Of a stretch of 64,000 nt of DNA, positions 48,701 through 59,309 are shown piece by piece. The stretch is from contig NC_044018.1 of the NCBI RefSeq assembly GCF_900496995.4, positions 27,669,724 through 27,733,723 on the forward strand, given 5' to 3'. The notes under the pieces are model-generated. The model saw nothing but the letters and a program-made list of their open reading frames with translations. It was not told the origin of the DNA and made no database searches. Each line of letters begins with the position of its first letter. Within the stretch, counting starts at the first letter, position 1. A program made the translations under genes and the position numbers. This stretch comes from Aquila chrysaetos chrysaetos (lineage: Eukaryota > Chordata > Aves > Accipitriformes > Accipitridae).

Positions 48701-50560
48701 CTAAGGAATCAAGATGAAAAAAAAACCAACATAAAGTTGAAGAAATCTAGCTTGATTTGAGGAGGATTTCTATAACTCAGGAGATCTGAGTTACAGAAAT
48801 AAATTAGAAATAGTGTTAGGGTGAATGCCGGGCAAAAAATCTGAAGATAAGGTTAGCGGCCAAATACCTCTAAAGGGAAGTGCTGCAAATCTAACTGTTC
48901 TAGAACAATGCACTAATAAAATGCACTGTGGAGAAGACTTTTGTGTGGGCTGGGATATTAATTAAGTGATCTGCTAGCCTTTTCCATCTCTCAAGTCTAT
49001 CAGTTCCTTGTAGATAAAATCAGGATGAAAGCAGGTGTGAAATATGATACAAGTTCTAGCTCATGTTCTTAACTACCATCTGTAAAATGTAACAGAAGGG
49101 TGTTTGCTATTGTGTACATTTTGTATATGTAATTGTGTGTACAGCATATAAGAATGTATATAATTAATCATATTTTTGAAGCAACTTTCTATCAAATAAA
49201 ATGAAACATTACTACGTCTTAGTTCTATTTTATTGTCCTTACTGTCTTCTGGGCCTTTTCTTACACCAGCCTTTGTTGTACAATCTACCATGTAAGGCTG
49301 GGTTTTTTTCTCTCGCTTGCCTGGGTTTTTTTCTTTAATAACTGTTTTGAAGCCAACTTCTGCAAAACATGTTGGGGAAGGGGTTGGCCCACCTACAGGG
49401 GCTCTCTAACCTTAAAGTTGTCACAGCTGATATTGCACAGCTGCAGCTGTTCTGCTGTTTGGGAAGTATAGAAGCACTTGGGCAGGTACATGGACCAAAC
49501 ACAAGCACCTGCTCTTCTTGTTGCTAGTGCAGCACTACAGGTCACGCTGTACTATGTGCTTTTCTATTCTGCTGACTTGGTAAGTTGCTGGCAGCTCACC
49601 ACAAAGAGTAAAGGAAGATTTTCATGGTAGGGTGAAGGGCCTACTCCCAGGTATGGGCCAAGGAGAGAGATTGGTGTTCTGGACAAAAAGAACAAAATAG
49701 AGAAGAACACATTTTAATGTTTTACTAAAGGGTAAAGAGGGAGAAAGCTGCAAAGAGCCAGTTCCTTCCTCTCTCCTAAAGTACAGGACTGATGTTATCC
49801 CACTGGATAAAAGAAGATAAATAGCTTTTACACAACTACACAGTTATCAGAAAAGCCATACCAAAAAGGAAGAAAATATGACTGGTTTTCCAAAATGACC
49901 CTGACAAACTCTGAGAACACAAAATTGAAGGCTAGATAATCACAGATTAGAAACTTCAGAAGTAACAGAAAGGGAGAGGAGAGCAGAACAGCCTAATGCT
50001 GCTTCTCCCAAAATTTGCACTAAAATCAAGATTAATTGGTGGTGTGTAAATGTTTAGTGTCACAAAGTGTAAAATTCTTCTGATACGAGTGACAGACAAC
50101 ACATTATTTGCATTACTCAGAATTGGAGAAGGCTAACAGCTACTGCAGAAAAAACCTAACAGCTATATGACTGTACAGCATTTAGTAACTGGAGATTTAG
50201 TACTGAAAAGGTAGGCAATACTAAAACTAATAATTTCAACTATTTGTTTCTATTACTGCACTTTAGATTGAATTTGAAGATTACCATGGAAAAAAATTTG
50301 GTCATTGTTTATTATGAACTGCTCAGTAAGACCACTTGCTTTCTCAGGAGGGAAGAATATTGAGATATGCAAAGAATGGGATAAAAAACTTACTGAAAAA
50401 GTATACTATTGAATAAATTGGGGTTTTTAATGCATGTCAACTTCATGTCCCCTCTTACTATGGTACATAGATAGGAGTCAGAAAAACCAAACCACCAGAC
50501 ATCTACATTTTCTAGATCAAGAGTAAGCAGCAATATGCAATGTTGACACAAGAGGGAAAT
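45713..50560. other. Intergenic region, no gene recognised
   Basis: AT-rich sequence with a CAAA microsatellite at about 45876-45894 and several AATAAA motifs. Two plus-strand frames at 46902-47084 and 47114-47452 (60 and 112 codons, the second Ser/Gln-rich) have no recognisable domain or splice support. No tRNA or other RNA gene was recognised. Confidence 0.55.
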
Positions 50561-51445
50561 CAACGGTTAAAAAGGCAATGTTTCACTCACCTTAAGGAGT
50601 GACAGCAAACAGGATAAAAGTAGATAGAAAAATTTAAAAGAAATGGGGATTAAGCAATAAGAAAAAAGTAGCAATGAAATGGAGATGTAGAAAGAAAATC
50701 TAAAAAGTGATGGCACAGAGGCAATAGAAGAAATAATTTTAAAAAGCCAGCAAAGGGAAGAAAAGTAGGCATAGAAAGAACTTAATAAACCATGGAGATT
50801 AAGGAAATAAAGGGCAAAAATAAAAAATAGTGACAGCAAACTAAAATGGGGACATAGAAAAAGTATCTAAAAAGCAAGACCACTAAGGAAAGACAAATAA
50901 TTAAAAAATAAAGACAGTGAGAGAGAGACAGCGAATGGGATAAAAGTAGACAGAAAATTTTAAAAGCAACAGTGATTAAGGAAATAAGGAAAAAATAAAA
51001 TAGTGATGTCAAACTAAAATACTATAAAGTATTTTACTATAAAGTAAATCTAAAAAGTGATGGCACAGAAGAAAGAGAAGAAATAACTTAAAAAAGACCG
51101 CAAAGGGAATAAAAGTAGACATAGAAAGAACATTTTAAAAGTGAGGGAGATAAGGGAAATTAAGGAAAAAATTATGAAATAGGGACAGCAAACTAAAACA
51201 GACGTAGAAAGAAAATTTAAAAAGCAAGGACATTAAGGAAAGATAAATTATTAAAAATAAAGAGTGATATGAAGACAGTGAATGGAATACATGTAAACAG
51301 AAAAATCTTAAAAGCAACGGTGATTAAGGAAATAAATTTAAAAGTAGCAATGGTAAACTAAAATAGAGTTGTAGAAAGAAAATCTAAAAAGTGATGGCAC
51401 AGAAGAAATAATTTTTAAAAGACAGTGAAGTAGGCATAAAAGTAG
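50561..51445. repeat. A-rich tandem satellite, period about 340 bp
   Basis: The anchor string TCTAAAAAGTGATGGCACAG occurs at about 50699, 51049 and 51383, giving spacings of 350 and 334 bp. Between anchors the same phrases recur (GATAAAAGTAGA, TTTAAAAG, GATTAAGGAAATAA, GACAGCAAACTAAAA). That suggests about 2.5 copies of a unit itself built from shorter A/G-rich subunits. The plus strand is almost all purine with very little C. It runs into the polypurine minisatellite on the right. Confidence 0.85.
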
Positions 51446-51459
51446 GCATAAAAAGAACA

Positions 51460-52745
51460 TTTAACAGGAGGAAGAGGAGGAGGAGAAAATAGGGGGCAAC
51501 TGGAGGAGGAGGCAACAGGAGAAGGCAATGAAAGACACCAACAGGAGTAGGAGGAAAAAGCAGAGGAGGAAGAAGCAGAAAAAGAAGCCAAGGAGGAAGA
51601 GGCAACAAGGGGTAATGAGGCAACACGATTGTGAGGTGGAGGAGACAACAGAATGCAACTTGAGGTGTAGGTGGAGGAGGCAGAAGAAGGCAACAGGAGG
51701 AGGAGGCAACAGCAGACAAGAGGAAGAGGAGGAAGCATAGAGGGAGGAGACAGAGGAAGGGGGATTGGAATAGGAGGAGGAAGAAGAGGAAGAGTAGGAG
51801 GCAACAAGAGGAAAGAGGAGGAGGAGGCAACAGGAAGCAAAAAAGGGGGCAAAGGAAGGAACAAGGCAAGAGGAATGGGAGGGGGGAAAAGGAGGCAACA
51901 GGAGAAGGAGGAGAAGGCAACAGGAAGCAACAGGAGGAAACATGGGAAGGAAGAAGAAAGGAAAATACGAGGCCACAGGTGGAAGAATAAGAAGAGGCAA
52001 CAGGAGGAAACAGGAGGACGAGACAACCAGAGGCAAAGGAGTAGGAGGAAGAGTCAGAAAAAGAGGATTCGGATGAGGAGGAAGAGGAGAATAAGAAGGC
52101 AGAAAGAGGAGGCCACAGGATGATTAGGAAGAGGAGGCAGAGGAGGTAACTAGAGGAGAAAGCAGAAGAGAAGGAAAGAGATGACAAGGAGGCAACATGT
52201 GCAAGAGGAGAGAAGAAGAGGAGGAGAAGGCAACAGGAGAATGAGAAGGACAAGGCAACAAGAGAGAGAAAGGAGGAGGACACAACAGTAGAATATCTGA
52301 GCAGGCAACAGAAGGAGAAGGAAGAGGAGGCAACAGGAGAATGCAGCAACAGGAAGTAAAAGGAGGCAACAGGAGTAGCAGGAGGATGAGGCAAAAGGTG
52401 GAAACAGGAGGAGGAGGAGGCTACAAGTAGCAACTTAGCTAAAAACAGGAGAGAGGAGGAGGGACCAACAGGAGGCAATGGAGAAGGCAAAGGAGGAAGA
52501 GGACGAGAAGGAGGAGGGAACAGGAGGCAATAAGAGGAAGAGACTAGGAGAACACAACAAGGAGGGAACAGGAGATAGTAGAAGGATGATGCAACAGGAG
52601 GCAATGGAAGCAGAAGGCATGAAGAGGCAACAGGAGGAGAAGTTAAGAAAGTGCACATATGAAGAAGCAAAAATAGGCAACAGGAGGCAACTAGAGGAAG
52701 AGAAGCATGAGGAGACAAAGCAGTAGAAAGAGAAGGAAGAGGCAA
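51460..52745. repeat. Polypurine minisatellite (GGAGGCAACA-type), about 1.3 kb
   Basis: The plus strand consists of AGGAGGAGG and GGAGGCAACAGGAGGA-like units with CAAC spacers, repeated dozens of times with drift. The pyrimidine strand gives a 497-codon Ser/Leu/Pro frame, which is a composition artefact. Long mirror-symmetric homopurine stretches could adopt triplex or H-DNA forms and are prone to assembly collapse. Confidence 0.9.
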
Positions 52746-52762
52746 CCCTAACCTATTCCTAT

Positions 52763-53321
52763 TGATACCGAAAAACTGGTCAAAGAAATTCTCTAAGACT
52801 TGTTTTGGAGTTTTAGAAAGCAGGCATTCTTTATTGCAGCTCTGGATGCACAGGGGATAGTTCCACCTAGCATGCATACCACAGCTTTAGCACTAACAGG
52901 TTATATAGACTAACTAATTGCATATTAATCAGATTAGTATACATATACATAAAAATAATTGCAACTGATTATCTTAGTACTACCTACATCCGATCATGCA
53001 CAATGAAGGATCCATTTGAGTCGAAGGGCTGCTTTTGTGACCACTGACCCATTTGAAGTCCTTGCTGGCTGTCCTTGAAGTCTTTGTTCTTGTCCTTGTT
53101 CTTTGATCTTGAAGCTTAATGCAGTTTCAATCACATGTGGTCAGTTTCAACATTGTTCTCATCTAGCGTACAGGAACATCTAGTCATAAGAGCAAAGAAC
53201 TGCAAAACTTATGAGTAATTACCTCTACTAGTTAATTGCTTGGCTATACTTTTGTCTATTGTTTCAATCATAGTGTTAGTATAAGATTTCTAATAATTAT
53301 TTACCAAATCTCACTTTTACA
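52763..53321 (-). mobile_element. LTR-like element with AATAAA on the minus strand
   Basis: On the minus strand, CTGCAATAAAGAATGCCTGC is followed by a TTTCTAAAACTCCAAAACAA segment, and GTGCATCCAGAGCTGCAATA-type sequence precedes it. This resembles the R-U5 region of a known avian ERV LTR. Possible borders TG (52763) and CA (53321) do not show a clear target duplication, so the ends are approximate. Subfamily not determined. Confidence 0.5.
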
Positions 53322-53414
53322 GTCACCTAGCAGCAAACCAGTTTCCACGGCTGGTACAAAATATTAAAACCATCAAAATATTTAGACATACCATACACAA
53401 TGTATGGAAATATG

Positions 53415-54715
53415 CTATCAGAATGTGCAAGGACTGAAACCTGTTACTAACCCTCACCTTCCCTTGGCAGCCTAATCGCAGGCCCAACACCACTGGCAAA
53501 CTGTGCTTGCCTCAGCACCTAAACATCTCATTATTGTCATTCTCTGCATAGCCTATTTCCAGCACTGAAAACATCTAGCTAGTTCTCCCACAAGGAAGGT
53601 GCCAAGACTGAAAGCTGTTGCTGGCCTGCACCTTCCCTTTGCAGCTCATTCACAGGCCCAACAGACCTCAGAATCTGCGCTTGCCATATGTCCTAGTTTC
53701 AGCTGGGATAGAGTTAATTGTCTTCCTAGTAGCTGGTACGGTGCTATGTTTTGAGTTCAGTATGCGAAGAATGTTGATAACACTGATGTTTTCAGTTGCT
53801 GCTAAGTAGTGTTTAGACTAAAATCAAGGATTTTTCAGCTTCTCATGCCCAGCCAGCGAGAAAGCTGGAGGGGCACAAGAAGTTGGCACAGGACAGAGCC
53901 AGGGCAGCTGACCCAAAGTGGCCAACAGGGTATTCCATACCATGGGACATCACATCACATCTAGTATAGAAACTGGGGGGAGTGGGAGCGGGGGGAATCG
54001 CCGCTCGGGGACTAACTGGGTGTTGATTGGTGGGTGATGAGCAATTGCACTGTGCATCATTTGTACATTCCTATCCTTTTATTATTACTGTTGTCATTTT
54101 ATTAGTGTTATCATTCTCATTACTAGTTTCTTCTTTTCTGTTCTATTAAAGCATTCTTATCTCAACGCACAAGTTTTACTTCTTTTCCCGATTTTCTCCC
54201 CCATCCCACTGGGTGGGGGGAGTGAGCGGCTGCGTGGTGCTTAGTTGCTGGCTGGGGATAAACCATGACATCATACCACATAAATAGCTCATCAATCTCT
54301 CGCATTCTTGGCACAGCATATTTCAAATATGAAAATGTCTACCTACTTTTTCCACAAGGAAGGTGCCAACACTGAAAGTTGTTAGTGGGCTTCACCTTCA
54401 GTTTAAAGCCCATTCACAGACCAACAGGTGGGGGGATCTGCGCTTCCACACCATCTAAATATCTCATTACTTTCTCACATTCTCTGCACAGCCTATTTCC
54501 AAATTGAAAAAGTTTAGCTACTTCACCCACTCAGAAGGTGACAGGACTGAAAGCTGTTGCTGGCCTTCGCCTTCCCTTTGCAGACTATGCATAGGCCAAA
54601 CAGACCTGAGGATATACGTGTGACACACCACCTAAACAGCTCATCACTCTCTCATTCTTTGTGCAGCCTATTTCCAAATTCAAAATGTCTAGCTCTTTCT
54701 TCCACAAAGAAGGTG
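53415..54715 (+). repeat. 175-bp satellite array, forward arm
   Basis: Units contain ACTGAAAGCTGTTGCTGGCC, CCTTCCCTTTGCAG, CATTCACAGGCCCAACAGAC, CACCTAAACATCTCATTA, GCCTATTTCCA and CACAAGGAAGGTGCCAA. The GAAGGTG anchor recurs at about 53596, 54359 and 54533. Subtracting the inserted LTR and its duplication (587 bp) gives spacings near 176 and 174 bp. About four forward units are present, the second broken by a solo LTR at 53689-54270. Confidence 0.87.
53689..54270 (+). repeat. Solo ERVL LTR inserted in the 175-bp satellite
   Basis: 582 bp, TGTCCTAGTTTCAGCTGGG to ATAAACCATGACA. It is flanked by CCATA (53684-53688) and TCATA (54271-54275), a 5-bp target duplication with one change. Its central part (GCCAGCGAGAAAGCTGG, GGCACAAGAAGTTGGCAC) differs from the BEND6-intron LTRs and is shared with the LTR at 58725-59304, so it is a second subfamily. 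It interrupts a satellite unit and so is younger than the array. Confidence 0.92.
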
Positions 54716-55345
54716 ACAAAGAGCCTCTGCCGAGAAGGAGCGCCATGAGATGCTGCGTCTCTGGGAAAGCACAGATTGCCAGTGCCGCCGTGCTGTGAAT
54801 AGGCTGCACGGCGAAGGTGAAGAACAGGAAGAGCTTTCAGGCATGGCCCCTTCCTTGTAGGAGAAGGAGCCAGATGTTTGCCTTTGCGGAAACACACTTT
54901 GCCATGAACAAGCGCCATGAGATGTTGCGTGTGTGGGAAAGCACAGATCGCCAGTGCTGTTGTGCCTGCGAATAGGCTGCACAGGGAAGGGTAGAAGACC
55001 AGCAAGAGCTTTCAGGTCTGGCCAGTTCCCTGTGAGAGAAGGAGCCGGACGTTTGCCTTTTCGGGAACATGCTTTGCCAAGAACGACCTCCATGAGATGT
55101 TCTGCCTCTGGGAAAGCACAGATCCCAGTGCTCTTGTGCGTGTGATTAGGCTGCACAGGGAAGGTGAAGACCCGCAAGAGCTTTCAGGCCTGGCCCCTTC
55201 CTTGTGGGTGGAGACGGAGTTTTGCCTTGTCGGAGGGAGGCTCTGCCGAGAAGGAGCGCCATGAGATGTTGCGTCTCTAGGAAAGCACAGATCGCCAGTG
55301 CTCTTGTGCCTGGGATTAGGCTGCATGGGGAAGTTGAAGACCTCC
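54716..55345 (-). repeat. 175-bp satellite array, inverted arm
   Basis: The anchor CGCCATGAGATG (or CTCCATGAGATG) lies at about 54741, 54913, 55088 and 55257, with spacings of 172, 175 and 169 bp. The reverse complement of these units (CCTGAAAGCTCTTGCTGG, CCCTTCCCTGTGCAGCCTAT, CAGGCACAACAGCACTGG, GCAAACATCTGGCTCCTTCT, ACAAGGAAGGGGCC) aligns along its length with the forward units at 53415-54715. The array therefore changes orientation at about 54,715. Confidence 0.87.
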
Positions 55346-55670
55346 TGCTCCTTCTCCTCTTCCTCCTCTTTCACCTTCTGGGTTTTTTCTTCTGAATCTT
55401 CTTCTTTTTCCTTTTCCTCTTCTTCCTATTCCTCCAGTTCTTCCTTCTGTTCCTCCTGTTTCTCTTTTTTGTAGTTTTCCTCCTCCTTTTTTTCTTTCCC
55501 CTTCCTGTTTCTTTTGGGCTTTTTTCTCTTTTCCTCCTGTCTCTACTCATCTGTCTCCTCTTTTTCTGCCACAACTTTTTTCTCATCCTTTACCTTCTGC
55601 TGTTTAATTTTATCACCCTTTTTGTTTTCCTCCGATTCTTCCTCCTCCCCCTGTTCCTGTTTCTTTTCCT
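55346..55670. repeat. Polypyrimidine low-complexity tract
   Basis: TTCTTCCTCCT-type sequence over about 325 bp, pyrimidine-rich on the plus strand. In the other orientation it resembles the purine-rich composition of 51460-52745. It separates the inverted satellite arm from the CR1 element. Long frames on the opposite strand (Lys/Arg/Glu-rich) are composition artefacts. Confidence 0.88.
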
Positions 55671-57450
55671 CAGAATCACAGATTGATGAGGTTGGAATGG
55701 ACCTCTGGAGATGGTCTGGTCCAACCTCCATGCTCAAGGAGGGTCACCTCGAATTGGTTTCCCAAGACCGTCTACAGACAGCTTTTTAATATGTCTAAGT
55801 TTGGAGAACCCACCACTTCCCTGTGTAACTTGTTCCAGTGCTTAGTCATCATCACAGTGAAAAGTGTTTCCTGATGTTCAAAGGGTACCTCCTGTATTTC
55901 AGTTTGTGCCCATTGCCTCTTTTCCTGTCACTGCACACCACTGAAAAGAGGCTCCATTTTCTTTGCTTTCTCCCTTCAGCTATTTGTAGACATTAATAAG
56001 ATCCACCCTGAGCCCTGTCTTCTCCAGGCTAAATTGTCTCAGCCTTTCCTCGTATGTTGAGGTGTTCCAGTCCCTTCATCAACTTTGCAGCCCTTTGTTG
56101 GACAAAATATGTCCATGCCTCTCTTTTATTGTGGAGCCCAGAACTGGACACAGCACTTCCAGCCATGAGGTGTGGCCTCACCAGGGCTGAGTAGAGGGGA
56201 AGGACCACCTCCCTCACCTTGCCAGCCATACTGCCTAATGCAGCCGAGGAAGTCATTCGCCTTTTTTTTTTTGCAGGAAGTGCACATTGCTGGCTCATTG
56301 TCAACTTGGTGTCCACCAGTACACCCTCAGGGCCTATTTGGCTGAGCTGCTTCCAGCCAGGTGGTCCCCAGCATATATATTGTTGCATAAGGTTGTTTGT
56401 CCCCAGGTGCAGGACATCTCACTTGTCCTTGCTGTAACTTCATGAGGTTACTGTCACCCAGAGATCCCTCTGGATAGCAGCCTGATCAACTGGCGTATCA
56501 GCCACTCCTTCCAGTGTGGCGTCCTCTGCGAACTTGCTGAGGGTACACTCTTCCCCACCATCCAAATCATTAATGAAAATGTTAAAGACTGGACCCAGTA
56601 TTGACCCCTGGGGCACACTGCCAGTTACTAGCCTGCAGCTAGATGTTGTGCTGCTGATCACGACCCTCTGGGCCTGGCTGTTCAGCCAGTTTTCAATCCA
56701 CCCTGCCGTCTGCTCATCTCTCTGTACATCAACAGCTTATCTAGGAGGAGGATCTTATGGGAGACAGTGTCAAAGGCCTTACTGAAGTCCAGGTAGACAA
56801 TAGCCATGGCTCTCCCCATATCTACCAGACCAGTCATTGTGCTGTAGAAGTTTATCAAGTTGGTCAAGCATGACTTCCCCTTTGTTTCCAGAATTAGCTG
56901 CTCCGTCAGCTCCATGGAGGCCTGTAGTTCCCTGTGTCCTCCTTCTTGCTCTTCTGGAAGATGAGGGTGACCTTCCCAGTCACTTCTTGCACTTGCCATG
57001 ACTGATCAAAGTTTATAGAGAGTGTCTTCATGACATCAGCCAGTTCCCTCAGCACTCGTGGCTACATCCCACCAGGGCCCATGAACTTATGTATGTCTAG
57101 TTTGCCTAAGTATTCTCTGAGCTGATCCTTTTACAACAAGGGCAAGTCTTCCTTGCTCCAGACTTCCCAGCCCTGTCTCTGGGACCTGGGATTCCTGAAG
57201 ACCAGTCTTGCTAGTAAAGATTGAGGCAAAGAAGCCATTCAATACCTCAGCTTTTCCCATGTCCTGAGTAACCAACCCCCCATGCCCACCCCCACCTCCC
57301 TGAGCAATGGATGCACATATTCCCGAGTCTGCCTTTTGCCTTCTACTTTACAGAAACCCTTCTTGCTGTCTTTGATATCCCTGGCCAGGTGCAATTCCAT
57401 TTGGGCTTCAGCTTTCCTAATTTCGTGAGGGGCAATAAATGCTTTCACTC
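55671..57450 (-). mobile_element. CR1 LINE fragment with decayed reverse transcriptase
   Basis: About 1.8 kb, 5'-truncated, minus strand. The 3' end is at the left (AATCACAGATTGATGAGGTT and the usual CR1 3' region). Minus-strand frames show ORF2 blocks in CR1 order: a KKGFCK region near 57360, AEVLNGFFASIFTSKT near 57250, LDFSKAFDTVSH near 56790, GSVPQGSILGP near 56610, and FAEDA near 56530 where active elements have FADD. Stops and frame changes and the altered catalytic motif show it is inactive. It is inserted within the 175-bp satellite, whose inverted units resume to its right. Confidence 0.9.
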
Positions 57451-57454
57451 CTGG

Positions 57455-57690
57455 CACCATCAATGTGGGAGCAGCTCCTGGATGTTTTCAATTTTGGAAA
57501 GAGGCTGTGCAGAGAATCAAAAAGAGTAACACGATGTTTAGGTCGCTAGGCAAGCATGGAGAAGCAGTCTTGGTGGGGCTGTGAAAGGGCTGCCAAGGAA
57601 AGGTGAGGGCCCGCAACACCTTTCAGTGCTGGCGCTTTTGGTCTGGGAGCAGTTGCTAGATGTTTGCAATTTTAAGCAGGGCTCTGAATA
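57455..57690 (-). repeat. 175-bp satellite, inverted unit continuing beyond CR1
   Basis: The plus strand shows GTGGGAGCAGCTCCTGGATG, GGCTGTGCAGAGAATC, GGCTGCCAAGGAAAGGTGAG, GCAACACCTTTCAGTGCTGG and GCAGTTGCTAGATGTTTGC. These line up with the inverted units at 54716-55345. About 1.4 divergent copies. Confidence 0.68.
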
Positions 57691-57720
57691 CAGTGAGAGA
57701 AAATGTTGGTACTATTAGTC

Positions 57721-57832
57721 AAGACAGAGGCCTGCTCCTGCTCTGACATGGACTCAGCCACCAGTGACATCCCAAAGCAGCTGCCCAAGCAAGGGGATTG
57801 CTCCTGACCCATCACTTGGGGGTCAAGCAAGG
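57721..57832 (-). repeat. Inverted fragment of the 65-bp satellite
   Basis: The reverse complement of this segment matches 60034-60135 closely, including an exact 31-bp match (57759-57789 against 60071-60101). The phrases TGATGGGTCAGGAGC, GATGTCACTGGTG and AGAGCAGGAGCAGGC, in this order, are shared. It is therefore a detached unit of the array at 59310-60690 in opposite orientation. Confidence 0.85.
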
Positions 57833-57929
57833 AGGTGAAACAATGGGGTTCTGTCAATGCTATGGCCTTAATTCTGATTTATATCTTCAGTGCCCAGTTT
57901 TGGAGTAGTGACACGCTAAATCATATTTT

Positions 57930-58660
57930 CTGGGTGAACTTTGCTCATTATAATACTAAAACACACCTCCATCCCAAAAGCTACCTGCCTCCAAGGTACA
58001 ACCACCCCTCATTGAGCATGCGTTCTTAATTTTTTTCTGGCATGTACCTTTAAAAGTAAAGCGAGAGAACTTTATACCAATCAAAGTAAAGGTACGTATG
58101 ACTAAAGTCACTCAAGCTCCACCTAAAAAATAAGAAAAACATAAAAGGGCTTAAGAGATGAGGAATGTTAGGGAAGATATCATCATAGACAAGTTGGGAG
58201 GACATAGCTGACTTCTGAGATCAGTCGATGGGCTGAACCTCTCTTCCCCACTACAGGGACGCCTATTGGGTAAGATTTGAAACCTCGGTTATACCAACTG
58301 CTTCCCCAGGAAACTTAGAAATCTCTATAGAGTTTTTCCATAATTTAGTGTGCTTGTAGTCGACTGTATTATTATTTGCACATGATTTGCAGACAGTGTA
58401 TTTATCACCAGCAATCCAAAAGAACCTGTACTGTTGCTTTAATAAACTGTGCTGCTCATTAATCTAGTTGTGATAGTTCGTTAATGCAACCAAACTCCCT
58501 AAGTCTGGTAATTCTCATACCTTGAATGCGGCTAAGCCAAGAGTGCAGTAAGCTATTAAGTGCATCCATCATCGTGATAGTTCAGCATATTGAACGTGAC
58601 CGGATTTATAGCATTGAATGGAACATCACGCAGAAACTAAACCTAGCCACCCCCAGCCCC
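57930..58660 (+). mobile_element. Probable solo LTR of a different avian ERV
   Basis: A CATAAAAGGGCTTAAGAG promoter-like element near 58140, AATAAA at about 58441 in a GCTTTAATAAACTGTGCTGC context, and downstream GTTCGTTAATGCAACC give a U3-R-U5 layout on the plus strand. I recall similar LTRs from bird genomes. Exact ends and target duplication were not found, and subfamily was not determined. Confidence 0.5.
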
Positions 58661-58724
58661 TGTGACATCTGAGGATAAGCTGGAACACAAGGGGGTTTAG
58701 TTTCTGCCAAACTTCTTTACCTTT

Positions 58725-59304
58725 TGTCATGGTTTAACCCCAGCCAGCAACTAAGCACCACGCAGCCGCTCACTCACTCCCCCGCCACGCAGTGGGATGG
58801 GGGAGAAAATTGGGAAAAAAAGAAGCAAAACCCACAGGTTGAGATAAGAACGGTTTAATAGAACAGAAAAGAAGAAACTAATAATAATAATGATAACACT
58901 AATAAATTGACAACAGCAATAATGAAAGGATTGGAATGTACGAATGATGCGCAGTGCAATTGCTCACCACCCACCAATCGACACCCAGCTAGTCCCCAGA
59001 GCGGCAATTCCCTGCCCCCACTTCCCACTTCCTATACTAAATGGGACATCACGTGGTATGGAATACCCTGTTGGCCACTTTGGGTCAGCTGCCCTGGCTG
59101 TGTCCTGTGCCAACTTCTTGTGCCCCTCCAGCTTTCTCGCTGGCTGGGCATGAGAAGCTGAAAAATCCTTGACTTTAGACTAAACACTACTTAGCAACAA
59201 CTGAAAACATCAGTGTTATCAACATTCTTAAACTGAACTCAAAACATAGCACTGTACCAGCTACTAGGAAGACAATTAACTCTATCCCAGCTGAAACTAG
59301 GACA
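58725..59304 (-). repeat. Solo ERVL LTR, second subfamily
   Basis: 580 bp. The plus strand begins TGTCATGGTTTAACCCC and ends TGAAACTAGGACA; sense is minus. Flanks are CCTTT (58720-58724) and CCCTTT (59305-59310), consistent with a 5-bp duplication plus one extra base. It is highly similar by eye to 53689-54270 in inverse orientation, and lies between the probable LTR at 57930-58660 and the 65-bp satellite. Confidence 0.9.
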
Positions 59305-59309
59305 CCCTT

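Noticed and set aside
51384..52877. 497-codon minus-strand open frame, Ser/Leu/Pro-rich
   Set aside because: It is the pyrimidine strand of a purine minisatellite, with no domain, no start context and drifting repeats, so it is a composition artefact.
55371..55586. Lys/Arg-rich minus-strand frame as a nuclear protein
   Set aside because: It is a translation of a polypyrimidine tract, with no complex sequence.
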